Of a stretch of 64,000 nt of DNA, positions 54,252 through 63,808 are shown one piece after another. This stretch comes from Candidatus Gromoviella agglomerans (GTDB lineage: Bacteria > Pseudomonadota > Alphaproteobacteria > CAJXXZ01 > G021065005): assembly GCF_021065005.1 (NCBI RefSeq), contig NZ_CP069247.1, positions 372,001-436,000 of the forward strand, read 5' to 3'. Numbering within the stretch: the first letter of the stretch is position 1; each line of letters opens with the position of its first letter. A program made the position numbers and the translations under genes. Under the pieces are notes generated by a model that was not told the origin of the DNA, ran no database searches, and saw only the letters and a program-made list of their open reading frames with translations.

Positions 54252-54863
54252 ATGAGAAAGCTTTTTCAAAGAACTAAAATTCTTGTTTTATTCATAATTG
54301 TTTCAGTAGGTTGTTTTACTCTATCTTCTTGTACTCCAATACTAATTGGTAGTGCTATATCAAGTGGATCAGATTTTGTATACCAAAATGCTATCTCAAA
54401 TCAAAAGAGATTGCTAAATAAAAAATCATTAAATGGATTTGTAATCTCTAAACTCAAATATGGAGTCAAATTCCTTGATTCAAATGTTGATATGCACGAA
54501 GCTATTTTGAGCTTCTCAGGTAATGTCATGAAAATAGAAGGATATATTGCTCTAAATGACCTTAAGATACTACTAAAAGCATGTGATTCCGTGAAAGAAA
54601 TTAAGCGTGTGATCATAAAAGATCCATCAAGTCTTATAAAGATTGATTCAACTAGAGATGTTACCATCGATGAAATGAAGTCTATTTATTTGATGACTGA
54701 AGAGCAAGCTTTGAAATATCAAATTATTATTTCAAATAATATTGTTATTGTATTTTATGACTGTCCTAATACACATGAATTGCATGTTTTACAGATAATT
54801 AAGAAATTATTTAATCCAAATGATGTGGTTTTTCTCCGCTCAGTAAAGTTGTTTGTCTGTTGA
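54252..54863 (+). CDS. BON-domain lipoprotein, DolP/OsmY-like
   Basis: 203 residues. A lipoprotein signal peptide with lipobox LSSC is followed by a short linker and BON-like repeats: KKSLNGFVISKLKYGVKFL... and GYIALNDLKILLKACDSVKEIKRVII. This fits outer-membrane BON lipoproteins that lie next to yraN in proteobacteria, and yraN is convergent just downstream. Function in envelope integrity is inferred from that family. Confidence 0.7.
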   Translation: MRKLFQRTKILVLFIIVSVGCFTLSSCTPILIGSAISSGSDFVYQNAISNQKRLLNKKSLNGFVISKLKYGVKFLDSNVDMHEAILSFSGNVMKIEGYIALNDLKILLKACDSVKEIKRVIIKDPSSLIKIDSTRDVTIDEMKSIYLMTEEQALKYQIIISNNIVIVFYDCPNTHELHVLQIIKKLFNPNDVVFLRSVKLFVC

Positions 54864-54995
54864 TAACAAATGTATTTTTTTGAATCCTCCTTGTATTAAG
54901 GATCACGCAGTTGATCAAAATATTTGTTACAAAAGTGGAATATGTTTTAAATCATAATATTTGTATATGATTTTTATGACCTGATATTCAGGTTA

Positions 54996-55349
54996 TCAAT
55001 CTAATTGCCATGCATTTGGAATGTATAAGATTGGTTTTCCTTGAATGACGATGATTGCACAAAAGCTGCACTCAAAATTGCTATACTCTTGATTCTGTGA
55101 TAGCCAGTAATTTGCAGCATTAACTATCCTTATCATTTGTTTGCTTTTTATTGATGAAGTTGCGCGTTCTACATTTTTACCAAATTTTACTTCGCAAAAC
55201 ATGATCCTCTTGCCTTTTGAGCAAATTATGTCTATCTCCCCGTAAGGTGTTTTTTTTCTACACTCTAATATGTAAAATCCCATAACCCACAGATGATTAA
55301 TTGCAAATCTCTCAGCAAAAAAACCAACCTGATATGATTTTAAACTCAT
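54996..55349 (-). CDS. yraN: YraN family (UPF0102) endonuclease-like protein
   Basis: 117 residues from the ATG at 55349; an ATG at 55355 would overlap the tRNA-Glu gene. YraN motifs are GFFAERFAINHL, ILECRKKTPYGEIDIICSKGK and IMFCEVKFGK, which carry the E-x-D and E-V-K active-site residues of the PD-(D/E)XK fold. The function of YraN is not well defined. Confidence 0.93.
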   Translation of the reverse strand: MSLKSYQVGFFAERFAINHLWVMGFYILECRKKTPYGEIDIICSKGKRIMFCEVKFGKNVERATSSIKSKQMIRIVNAANYWLSQNQEYSNFECSFCAIIVIQGKPILYIPNAWQLD

Positions 55350-55352
55350 AAG

Positions 55353-55425
55353 CATCCCCTAGGGGATTCGAACCCCTGTTGCAACCGTGAGAGGGTTGAG
55401 TCCTAGGCCTCTAGACGAAAGGGAC
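55353..55425 (-). tRNA. tRNA-Glu (anticodon CTC)
   Basis: Acceptor GTCCCTT with AGGGGAT (first pair G-U), and the standard glutamate D arm. The anticodon stem is CAACC/GGTTG with loop CTCTCAC, giving CTC rather than the universal TTC. Discriminator G; CCA is not encoded. The rest is a near match to E. coli tRNA-Glu. Confidence 0.94.
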
Positions 55426-55515
55426 ATAATGAATCATCATCTGACTAATGAAAAATGTCAATAGTAAAATTGCAATGTTTGCAGTATTATAAACAATATT
55501 ACTGATTGATTTTTG

Positions 55516-56466
55516 ATGGAAAAGCGTTCTGATGTATATAGCGCCATAGATTTAGGAACTAATGCTTGCAGATTGACGATTGCTGCAAATGTTGATGGAA
55601 GAGTCAGAATATTGGATACATTTTCTCGAATTACTCAATTCGGAGAAAATTTGCATACAACAGGAGTGTTATCACAAAAAGCTATGGAAAGAGGCATTAA
55701 AACTCTAAAAGAATGTGCCAAAAGAATAGAACAATATGAGATTAAAAAAAGCCTTTATGTCGCTACTCAAGCTTGTAGAAGTGCTAAAAATGCACCTGAA
55801 TTTATTAGACTTGTGAAAGAAGAGACTGGACTTGATCTGAAGATAATTTCAGCAGAAAGAGAAATATATTTCTCGACGATGGCATGTATAGATATAATGG
55901 ATTCAAAGTACAAATACGGCATAGTGTTTGATATAGGTGGTGGCAGTACTGAAATATCTTGGTTTGAAAATAGATATCATAGTAAAAATATAGATATGAT
56001 CGATTTTATATCTGTCCCTTATGGATTTATTACAATTGCAGATCCTGATGATAATAAGATTAAAGAGGCAAAACGACAGTTTATTCATCAGGAAATTTTG
56101 AAGTTTTTTAATAAAAATGAGATATTTAAGCATATATCTAAATGTGATGTTCAGATGATTGGAGTATCTGGTACGATAAATTCTCTCGTGAATATTTTGC
56201 TTAAATCTGAAACTTATTACGGACAATTAGTTCATGGCTTCTTGTTGAGAGTTGAAGATTTAAATAGAATGCTTGACCATTTGCTAAATATTTGTATCAC
56301 AGAAGATGAAGATATACATTTTGTTGCAAATCAAAAGCAAAAATACCTTGTTGATAGCGCAATAATATTAAGGACGATACATTCAATATTTTACCTTCCT
56401 ATAGCTGCTGCTGATAGAGGAGTGAGAGATGGGATTATTACATATCTAATACGAGATAAAAGATAA
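55516..56466 (+). CDS. ppx: Exopolyphosphatase / GppA-type phosphatase
   Basis: 316 residues from the ATG at 55516. The actin-fold Ppx/GppA signatures are SAIDLGTNACRLTIA, ATQACRSAKN, KYGIVFDIGGGSTEIS and the C-terminal ADRGVRDGIITYL. It hydrolyses polyphosphate or pppGpp; which one is not clear. It is shorter than the 500-residue E. coli forms, as in alphaproteobacteria. It overlaps rlmE by one base. Confidence 0.92.
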   Translation: MEKRSDVYSAIDLGTNACRLTIAANVDGRVRILDTFSRITQFGENLHTTGVLSQKAMERGIKTLKECAKRIEQYEIKKSLYVATQACRSAKNAPEFIRLVKEETGLDLKIISAEREIYFSTMACIDIMDSKYKYGIVFDIGGGSTEISWFENRYHSKNIDMIDFISVPYGFITIADPDDNKIKEAKRQFIHQEILKFFNKNEIFKHISKCDVQMIGVSGTINSLVNILLKSETYYGQLVHGFLLRVEDLNRMLDHLLNICITEDEDIHFVANQKQKYLVDSAIILRTIHSIFYLPIAAADRGVRDGIITYLIRDKR

Positions 56467-57131
56467 TGCAAAAAGTGGTGAATAAAAATTTTAAGACTTC
56501 ATCAAAAAAGTGGATGCTTCGGCATATAAATGATCCTTATGTTCACAAAGCTAAGTTGATGCATTATCGATCTCGAGCTGCATTTAAGCTAATCCAAATT
56601 GATGATAAATTTAAGATTTTTTCAAAAAAAAATATGGTGATTGTGGATTTAGGTTGCTCTCCAGGTGGATGGACACAAGTTGTGAGACAAAATTCTGAAT
56701 CTCATAAGATAGTCGGAGTTGATTTGATAGATATGAAACCAATTCATAATGTCACTTTTATTAATGGAGATTTTTGTACACAAGAAACTCAAGAAAGGAT
56801 TAAATCCGTTTTGAATTTGAAAGCAAATCTAGTGCTTAGTGATATAGCTCCACCTCTTTCTGGTAATAAGCAGTGTGATGTGTTTAAAATTGAGGATATA
56901 GCTTGCCAAGTCCTTGAATTTTGTATCAAGAATTTAAAAATTGGTGGCATCGCAATTGTCAAGCAATTTCAGTTTGGAAATAACAGAGTTGTTATGCAAT
57001 ATAGAAAATATTTTAGGTCTGTGAAATTGTTCAAACCTGATGCAAGTAGGCCTGAGTCATCTGAGGTCTATATTGTTGCTGATGGTTTTTTTGATAATGA
57101 CATCATAGGGATGATCGATAAACCTCACTGA
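56466..57131 (+). CDS. rlmE: 23S rRNA 2'-O-methyltransferase RlmE (FtsJ)
   Basis: 221 residues. The SAM site VDLGCSPGGWTQVVRQ and the K-D-K-E catalytic set are intact: K in SRAAFKLIQID, D in LSDIAPPLSG, K in AIVKQFQFG and E in RPESSEVYIVA. It methylates U2552 of 23S rRNA. Translationally coupled to ppx, as in many alphaproteobacteria. Confidence 0.97.
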   Translation: MQKVVNKNFKTSSKKWMLRHINDPYVHKAKLMHYRSRAAFKLIQIDDKFKIFSKKNMVIVDLGCSPGGWTQVVRQNSESHKIVGVDLIDMKPIHNVTFINGDFCTQETQERIKSVLNLKANLVLSDIAPPLSGNKQCDVFKIEDIACQVLEFCIKNLKIGGIAIVKQFQFGNNRVVMQYRKYFRSVKLFKPDASRPESSEVYIVADGFFDNDIIGMIDKPH

Positions 57132-57157
57132 TTATTTACTTGATGTACAAAAAGTTC

Positions 57158-57187
57158 TTGACAAATATAATTGCACATCTGCATAAT
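57158..57187 (+). promoter_or_regulatory. Possible promoter of dnaK
   Basis: A perfect -35 TTGACA (57158-57163) is followed at 18 bp by CATAAT (57182-57187), one mismatch from the sigma-70 -10 hexamer. The same bases also carry a CTTG-like heat-shock -35, so sigma-32 use is possible. Confidence 0.5.
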
Positions 57188-57252
57188 CTACATGGTTTTA
57201 GTTGTGGCTCTGAGTTGCCGTTTTGGGACTTTGAGCTGGCTGTGAGGTGATT

Positions 57253-59118
57253 ATGTCTAAAAATATATCTAAAGTTATAGGAATTGATCTTGGAACTACC
57301 AACTCTTGCGTCGCTGTTATGGAAGGTGGATCTCCAAAAGTAATCGAAAATGCTGAAGGAATGAGGACCACTCCTTCTGTTGTTGCTTTTAAGGGAAGTG
57401 AGACTTTGGTTGGAAATCCTGCCAAGAGACAGGCAGTTACAAATCCACATGGTACTATATATGAGTCTAAGCGTCTTATAGGTAAGAGATGGGACGATTT
57501 CGTTGCCGGAAAAGATAAAGATGTCTTGGCGTATAAAACTACTAAGAGCTCTTCCGGAGATACGTGGGTTTCTGTTAATGGTAAAGATATGAGTCCTGAA
57601 GAAATTGCAGCAGCCGTTTTGAGAAAATTGAAAGAAGCCGCAGAGGCTTACCTTGGAGGAACTGTTACCAAAGCGGTAATAACAGTTCCAGCATATTTTG
57701 ATGATTCTCAGAGGCAGGCTACCAAAAATGCTGGTAAAATTGCGGGTTTGGATGTATTGCGCATCATAAATGAGCCAACAGCTGCGGCTTTGGCATATGG
57801 GTTAGATAAAAAATCTGATGAAATGATAGTAGTTTATGACTTTGGCGGTGGAACTTTTGATGTTTCTGTTTTGGAAAAAGGTTCTGATGGTTCTTTTGAG
57901 GTTAAGGCGACGAATGGAGATACTCATTTGGGCGGTGGAGATTTTGATAATGCAATAATTAATTATGCTATAGATGAGTTTAAGGCTTCTTCCGGAGTGG
58001 ATTTGAAGAATGATAAAATTGCACTACAAAGGCTAAAAGAAGCTGCCGAAAAGGCGAAGATTGAGCTGTCTAGTACGATGGAGACTGAAATAAATCTTCC
58101 GTATGTTACAGCTGATGCATCTGGTCCAAAGCATTTGTTTGTCAAATTGACGCGTGCTAAGTTCGATAGTTTAATTATCCCTTTTGTTGAAAGGTCTATA
58201 ACTTGCTGTAAAAAAGTTCTTGAAGATGCTGGGTTAAAGGCTTCTGATATAAACGAAGTGATCATGGTTGGAGGACAGACTCGTACTCCTAAAGTTGTTG
58301 AAACTGTTGAGAAATTTTTTGGTAAAAAGGCAAATCAGAGTGTCAATCCGGATGAAGTTGTTGCATTAGGGGCGGCTGTTCAGGGTGGAGTTCTATCTGG
58401 AGAAGTTAATGATGTTCTGCTTCTTGACGTTACTCCTTTATCTTTGGGAATTGAGACTTTAGGTGGAGTGTTTACAAGAATAATAGATCGAAACACGACA
58501 ATCCCTACAAAAAAATCTCAGATATTTTCTACTGCTGCTGATAATCAAACATCTGTTTCAATTAAGGTTTGTCAAGGTGAGAGGGAGATGGCTGCTGATA
58601 ATAAGTTGCTTGGTAACTTTAATCTCGATAATATTCCTCCTGCCCCTAAGGGAGTGCCGCAAATTGAGGTTACTTTTGAAATAGATGCAAATGGTATAAT
58701 GCATGTTTCTGCTAAAGATGCCGGCACAGGTAGGGAGCAAAAGATAACTATTCAGTCTAGTGGTGGCTTAAGTGACGAAGAAATTAATCGTATGATTAAA
58801 GATAGTGAAGCCAATAAATCTGCTGATGAGATGAGGAAAAATTTAATAATGTGCAAAAATGATGCGGATTCTTTGATTCACTCTTCTGAAACTACTTTGA
58901 AAGAGCACGAGAGTAAAATTTCGGCAGAGAATAAATCAGCACTCGAGAGTGCCATCATTAAGATGAAAGAAGTGGTAAATGGAGATAATTTGGATGAAAT
59001 CAAGAGCTGTCTTGATGTTTTGCGTAAAGCTTCTATGAAAGTGGGAGAGGATATATATAAGTCTTCTGCGCAAGCTGCGGACTCTTCCTCTGAAAATGCA
59101 TCTGAGGAAAATAAGTAG
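57253..59118 (+). CDS. dnaK: Chaperone DnaK (Hsp70)
   Basis: 621 residues from the ATG at 57253 with a GAGGTG upstream. The N-terminal ATPase has [50 protein letters not shown] and the [11 protein letters not shown] phosphate-binding loop. The substrate domain holds [18 protein letters not shown]. The usual partners grpE and dnaJ are not in the window. Codon and amino-acid conservation is the highest of any gene here. Confidence 0.99.
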   Translation: MSKNISKVIGIDLGTTNSCVAVMEGGSPKVIENAEGMRTTPSVVAFKGSETLVGNPAKRQAVTNPHGTIYESKRLIGKRWDDFVAGKDKDVLAYKTTKSSSGDTWVSVNGKDMSPEEIAAAVLRKLKEAAEAYLGGTVTKAVITVPAYFDDSQRQATKNAGKIAGLDVLRIINEPTAAALAYGLDKKSDEMIVVYDFGGGTFDVSVLEKGSDGSFEVKATNGDTHLGGGDFDNAIINYAIDEFKASSGVDLKNDKIALQRLKEAAEKAKIELSSTMETEINLPYVTADASGPKHLFVKLTRAKFDSLIIPFVERSITCCKKVLEDAGLKASDINEVIMVGGQTRTPKVVETVEKFFGKKANQSVNPDEVVALGAAVQGGVLSGEVNDVLLLDVTPLSLGIETLGGVFTRIIDRNTTIPTKKSQIFSTAADNQTSVSIKVCQGEREMAADNKLLGNFNLDNIPPAPKGVPQIEVTFEIDANGIMHVSAKDAGTGREQKITIQSSGGLSDEEINRMIKDSEANKSADEMRKNLIMCKNDADSLIHSSETTLKEHESKISAENKSALESAIIKMKEVVNGDNLDEIKSCLDVLRKASMKVGEDIYKSSAQAADSSSENASEENK

Positions 59119-59849
59119 TTTAGTTTGCGTTCTTGTTTCTTTTACAGGGATAGTATTGATACACTTTGTGTTATCCTACTGTGGAGATGTCTGTCTCATA
59201 TTTTAAGCTGTGCTTTTATTCTTTTACTTCAGTTTTGAGTGAAGTTTCCACGATTTATTTTAATTTTTGTTTGTATTTGCTATATATCATGAAAATTCTA
59301 TTAGTGCTCCAAACTTTTTGCCTAATTTTATCGATAGTGCAATAAAGGTTTGATTTTTGAGAAAATAAGCAAATATTTTAGCAAAGTGGATTTGTTTATA
59401 ATGATTTGTATAAAAAAATCTGTTTTTTTTCATTCGTTCATCTGTAATGATGTTGTACTATTTTCGATATTTTTATCTATATATGACAATTCGCAAGATT
59501 TTCTCTTCAGATAAAATTTGCTTAGTGAATTTTACAGTTCTCTCGAGATGTTTAAATTATTATTATGGAGTTTTATAAGTATCTGCTTTTCTCCAAAATC
59601 TTCAAAAATAACAGCTCATGCTCGCAATAAAACAGGATGTTGTTTTGATCTCTGATTATGTTTAATTGCATCTTTGGCGAGAGTCGACTATACTACCTTC
59701 CGTATGCTTGAAAATACCTAGTCAAGTTCGATTTTTTGAGATCTTTTCAAAAAATGCTTCCTAAAAATACTTATACTACTACACAACTTAACATATGTTG
59801 TGTTATTGCTTCGATCTGGCAAAAATTTGATATCTATAGCCAAACAATG
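59119..59849. other. Non-coding stretch between dnaK and tRNA-Phe
   Basis: About 730 bp without a convincing open frame on either strand. A small hairpin ACTTCA...TGAAGT lies near 59226-59245 and may be part of the end of the dnaK transcript. No known RNA was recognised. It is an outlier in this compact window and may contain a decayed gene or an unrecognised RNA. Confidence 0.5.
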
Positions 59850-59922
59850 TGCCCAAGGCCGGAATCGAACCGGCGACACATGGATTTTCAGTCCATTGCT
59901 CTACCGACTGAGCTACCTGGGC
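59850..59922 (-). tRNA. tRNA-Phe (anticodon GAA)
   Basis: Acceptor GCCCAGG with CTTGGGC; anticodon stem ATGGA/TCCAT with loop CTGAAAA; T arm gccgg-TTCGATT-ccggc. Discriminator A; CCA is not encoded. Confidence 0.96.
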
Positions 59923-60440
59923 ACGTGATTAATGGTACATGTAGTTGTGAGTTTTGGCAATACAATAAATTTTTTGATCATCATTCCCAATATTACTCTT
60001 AACTTTTATGTTCAATTTTGATACTGAATTAATGCAATAAAGTATGAATTTTATTCAATTTTTACTGTTAACGTATTATTCTTTGTATTTCATTTGAGGC
60101 TATTTATCTGGACTCAGTTAAGTATTTTTATAACTCCCAAAAATGTTGAATTAGTTGGTGTATTATATGCTAATTTTGTATTTATTGTTCTTGTCATTCA
60201 CTTTACTTTCTTGTTTGAGTAATATTATTTTATGTTTTTTTAACTTAATGTTATTTCTAATTTTATATAAAAATTCTACAATATAATTCATCTATATAGT
60301 TCTGCTGTATATTTGCGTTTTGATTGTATAACACATTGCATAGATTTTAATCATTGGTCTATTGCTTTATGATTTTTTTATTCATCAAAATCTTAATTTT
60401 TGAAATGTATCTTCAGTAATCAGCATTAAGTTATGTTAAT
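59923..60440. other. Non-coding stretch between tRNA-Phe and a small coding gene
   Basis: About 520 bp of T-rich DNA with no open frame that resembles a protein and no recognised RNA or repeat. Base composition is very low in G+C. It may be eroded DNA. Confidence 0.45.
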
Positions 60441-60929
60441 TTATGAAGGGTTTTGTATGTTTTTTCCAATACCTAAACCTGCGAAGTAAATCTTCATACA
60501 ATCAGAGTCTAGCTGTACGCATTCGACGATAACTTTGAATATATTAACCATTGGATCTCCTAATGCTTTCTCTTGCATATCATCAGCTGGCCGTGATAGA
60601 AATGCTTCTCGTAAATGCTTGAACTTGTTGTTGACTGAGCACAGTTGCTGTTTATATTTTGCGAGTTCATTCAATAAATCAGGCATGTTCTTATATCCAT
60701 TTGCTTGGGAAACTTGATATTCTGCGAATAGTACTTCCATTTCTTTTTTCATTTTGATTGTATCTTCTAATAATTGATTGTTTTGTTCTAGCCAATCTTC
60801 TTTGAGAGTATTTTTTTGACTGTTAGTTTCCTCTTGTTTATCACCTAATATAGGCTCTTTCCTGGAATGCATTGAAAATGTTGTTGTTAATGCAAATATT
60901 ACAAATAGTGCTGTTAGATTTAATACCAT
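60441..60929 (-). CDS. Small exported protein with a coiled coil, function unknown
   Basis: 162 residues, not recognised. A hydrophobic N-terminus (NLTALFVIFALTTTFS) fits a signal peptide or single membrane anchor. Residues about 30-110 are charged and predicted helical, with coiled-coil-like heptads (LLEDTIKMKKEMEVLF, LAKYKQQLCSVNNKFKHL). The C-terminus is ordinary and contains cysteines. It is isolated on the minus strand, upstream of the symporter gene. A periplasmic or surface role is only a guess. Confidence 0.5.
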   Translation of the reverse strand: MVLNLTALFVIFALTTTFSMHSRKEPILGDKQEETNSQKNTLKEDWLEQNNQLLEDTIKMKKEMEVLFAEYQVSQANGYKNMPDLLNELAKYKQQLCSVNNKFKHLREAFLSRPADDMQEKALGDPMVNIFKVIVECVQLDSDCMKIYFAGLGIGKNIQNPS

Positions 60930-61014
60930 ACTAATAAAATAAAAGGAGATAAGTAGATCATATATATTAACTTGAAATCAATCAACTTTTTTAGTTCATT
61001 TAATCAATTTATCT

Positions 61015-62184
61015 TTAATCTTTTGCATTTTCTCTATTTACCACACTACATACGCTCAAGTCTGACCATACATTAGTTGCAGTTTCGAGCATGTCTATTA
61101 AGAGATAGTATGGTAAAATTGCACTCATGATTGATATATTTTGATTTACCGATTCCAAATATGCGCATGACATAAAGTAGCAACCCATAGGGGATCCAGA
61201 ATTACCGATTGCTGATATAATTGATACCACGAAGATTGTAAAAATGTTGGAAATACTCATTTCGAACCCGTTCATTATTGTGACAAACATTGATGAGATT
61301 AATATGAATGCCGCACATGCGTTCATATTTATGATTGTGCACATTGGAAGGACAGATTTTGATATTCTTGAAGAAATATCTAGCTCTTTCTCGCATGTAT
61401 CGATTGCTAATGGAAGAGTGGCAGATGATGATTTTGAAAAGAATGCAAAAGTGAGTACTGGCATTGATTTTTTTGCTAATGTGATTGGGCAAATCCCTTT
61501 GATTTTTAGAAAAATTGGCAAGCATATAAATGCTTGTATTAAATTTGCAATTACGATACATAGTACGCACGTTATTATGTCTGATGATGCAGAACTGAGT
61601 TGAATTTCTTTTACTGCTGATAGGCTAAAAGCCCAGAACATGATCGGAGATATGTTATTGATTATTTTTGTGCATTCAAAAAGCATTTGCATGAATAAAT
61701 TGCAAAATTCATGAATGGCTCGTTTGTGTGTATTGCTTAATTTTGTTGAACTCATGCCTATGATAAGTGCTAATATGGCTATACTTAATGGATTGTGATT
61801 GACAAATGGAGAAAATATATCTTTAGGAAAAACATCTATAAAGTATTGAATTATTGGAGAAAAATTTATCGATGAAGTGAGAATTTTTGTGTTCATTTTT
61901 GAGTGAAAGAAGATTGTGAATACAATAAGTGCTACTAAACAAGATATTGCAGTTGTAATCAAAGTGTATTTCAATACTCGAGTCAATAATTGCTTTACAT
62001 TGTTGTAATTATCTCCTGATAATGCGGATGTTATAGAAGCAAATACTATTGGTAAACTTATGAGTTTTAAATAAGATATAAATAGACTTATGATGTATGA
62101 TGAAATTTCGTTTAAAATAGGTAAATTTGCGTAACCACAAGTAATTCCTGCAGAAATTGAAGCAAACATGGCCTTTTTATTCAT
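61015..62184 (-). CDS. Dicarboxylate/amino-acid:cation symporter (DAACS family)
   Basis: 389 residues with about eight to ten helices and two re-entrant loops. The serine-rich hairpin SKSSSATLPLAID and the conserved NMNACAAFILISSMFV helix match the GltP/DctA family (serine-rich motif and NMDG). The C-terminal part has SAIGNSGSPMGCYF. It probably imports glutamate, aspartate or C4-dicarboxylates from the host; the exact substrate is not clear. Confidence 0.88.
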   Translation of the reverse strand: MNKKAMFASISAGITCGYANLPILNEISSYIISLFISYLKLISLPIVFASITSALSGDNYNNVKQLLTRVLKYTLITTAISCLVALIVFTIFFHSKMNTKILTSSINFSPIIQYFIDVFPKDIFSPFVNHNPLSIAILALIIGMSSTKLSNTHKRAIHEFCNLFMQMLFECTKIINNISPIMFWAFSLSAVKEIQLSSASSDIITCVLCIVIANLIQAFICLPIFLKIKGICPITLAKKSMPVLTFAFFSKSSSATLPLAIDTCEKELDISSRISKSVLPMCTIINMNACAAFILISSMFVTIMNGFEMSISNIFTIFVVSIISAIGNSGSPMGCYFMSCAYLESVNQNISIMSAILPYYLLIDMLETATNVWSDLSVCSVVNRENAKD

Positions 62185-62326
62185 ATATATTTTTTAAAAT
62201 TATGATAAACTATACATTCATGTCATTTCTTTTGGAAGATTAATAACATAAAATTAGTAAGATTTTTGTTGTGCTGAAGTATTTTTTATGTAAGAATCAT
62301 CGCGTATTTTTATTTTTATCGTTAAC

Positions 62327-63808
62327 ATGAAGGCTCATTTGTTGTTGTTATTTTGTGCTTGTGCTCTGACTAATTCCGTTACTAGTAGTGTTAGTGAAAA
62401 CATATATAAGAGAGAAATCGCTCATCTTCCTTCTTTGACTGATATTGAGAGTGATGATAATGTATCAGATTTGATGATGGAAATTAAAAAATTGAGTCAT
62501 AATCAAGCATTGCGGTTTAAGCTATTGGCTTTAAAACGATCTGCAAAAGTTCATGCTGTTTCTGCATTGTTGCCTTCAGCTCAGGCGTTTGCTAGATATA
62601 ATAAGCAATTTCATGATCAGTATGATATGAATGGAGTGGGTGATGTCGGTATTAGATTTGGATATAATCTCATGAATGTTGCTATGGAATCTGTTGAGAT
62701 GGGCTTGGAGCGTGCAAAAGTGGTTGCAGTTAAAGATGTTGAGATGATTGATGCACAGGCAAAAGATTTGGTTGAATTAGTTGAAAATTCTGTAAGGATT
62801 GCTGCAGAGACTCAAAAATTGAGAATGATAGATTATTTTATTAACTATTATCGAAAATTTGTTGATGATGTTGGAAGATCTTATCAGCTAAGGCAAAGAT
62901 CTGATTTGGTTAAAGCAAAGATGAAACTTAGAAAGCTTGAATTGGATAGAAAGAAGTACATACAGACTATCAAAGTTCATCAAGATAAGCATCGTCTTTT
63001 ATTAAACAGAGATTGTGTGAAATTTTATAATTTGCACCTTCCGAATATTGCTCAGCTATCAGATGATAGAGTTATCGAATTGATTAATGCAAATAATACT
63101 TCAATGAAGAAAACTCAAATTGAACATAGAATTGAAATTAAACAAATTAAGCAAAAGCGTTTTAGACAGTCTGGATTAGATATAAATTTGCTGTTGGAGA
63201 CTGGTAGAAATATGCATGACATGGAATCTTCTCAAGGGAAAGGATATATTGAGGTTTCTTTGGATTTGTTTAAAGTGATTTCTTCTACTCTGAATGAAGC
63301 AAAGATGCAAACTTTAGCTGCAAAGAAGAGAAAAGCCTATGAGCAAAAGAAGATTATTGGAGATGTTTTGGCTCAGAAGCACGAATGTGAATTTGCTTTC
63401 GATAGATTCGAGGCTAGTCAAAAGGCTATGCAAGCATCTTATGAGCTATATTTTCTGGAAAGAAATATGTATGTTGATGGAGGAGGTTCATTTGATAATT
63501 ACATTCAGGCAATAGATGGTTATATTGACTCTTGTGTTGATTATTGGGATTCATGGTCTCAATGTCAATTAACGAATATTAGGTCGTATATCTACATTTT
63601 TGGTAAAAACTTCATTGATGGAGTCGTTGATAAGAAAATTCCATCTTTTGATCAAAGAGTACGTTTCGTACAAGGTGCAGCTGCTACTAAAAAGAAGAAT
63701 GCTGTGAAGAGTTTTAGACTTATTAGATCTTTAAAGCAAGTGAATAATAAGGTGAAAGTTAATTCAAGTGTTAGGAAGAATGAAAAAATTAAAAAAAGAT
63801 TAAAATAA
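62327..63808 (+). CDS. TolC-like outer membrane efflux protein
   Basis: 493 residues with a signal peptide (LLLLFCACALTNSVTS). Two related halves of long helices and outer-membrane strand segments follow; RSAKVHAVSALLPSAQAFARYNKQ resembles the first OEP repeat and RFRQSGLDINLLLETGRN the second. The C-terminal tail is strongly basic (KKNAVKSFRLIRS... KKRLK). It could form the outer channel for a type I or RND exporter; no partner is adjacent. The match is at the level of architecture, so moderate confidence. Confidence 0.7.
   Translation: MKAHLLLLFCACALTNSVTSSVSENIYKREIAHLPSLTDIESDDNVSDLMMEIKKLSHNQALRFKLLALKRSAKVHAVSALLPSAQAFARYNKQFHDQYDMNGVGDVGIRFGYNLMNVAMESVEMGLERAKVVAVKDVEMIDAQAKDLVELVENSVRIAAETQKLRMIDYFINYYRKFVDDVGRSYQLRQRSDLVKAKMKLRKLELDRKKYIQTIKVHQDKHRLLLNRDCVKFYNLHLPNIAQLSDDRVIELINANNTSMKKTQIEHRIEIKQIKQKRFRQSGLDINLLLETGRNMHDMESSQGKGYIEVSLDLFKVISSTLNEAKMQTLAAKKRKAYEQKKIIGDVLAQKHECEFAFDRFEASQKAMQASYELYFLERNMYVDGGGSFDNYIQAIDGYIDSCVDYWDSWSQCQLTNIRSYIYIFGKNFIDGVVDKKIPSFDQRVRFVQGAAATKKKNAVKSFRLIRSLKQVNNKVKVNSSVRKNEKIKKRLK

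Noticed and set aside
59736-60002. Plus-strand frame of 88 codons near 59.8 kb
   Set aside because: It reads through the tRNA-Phe gene on the other strand, and its protein is composed of the complement of tRNA sequence.
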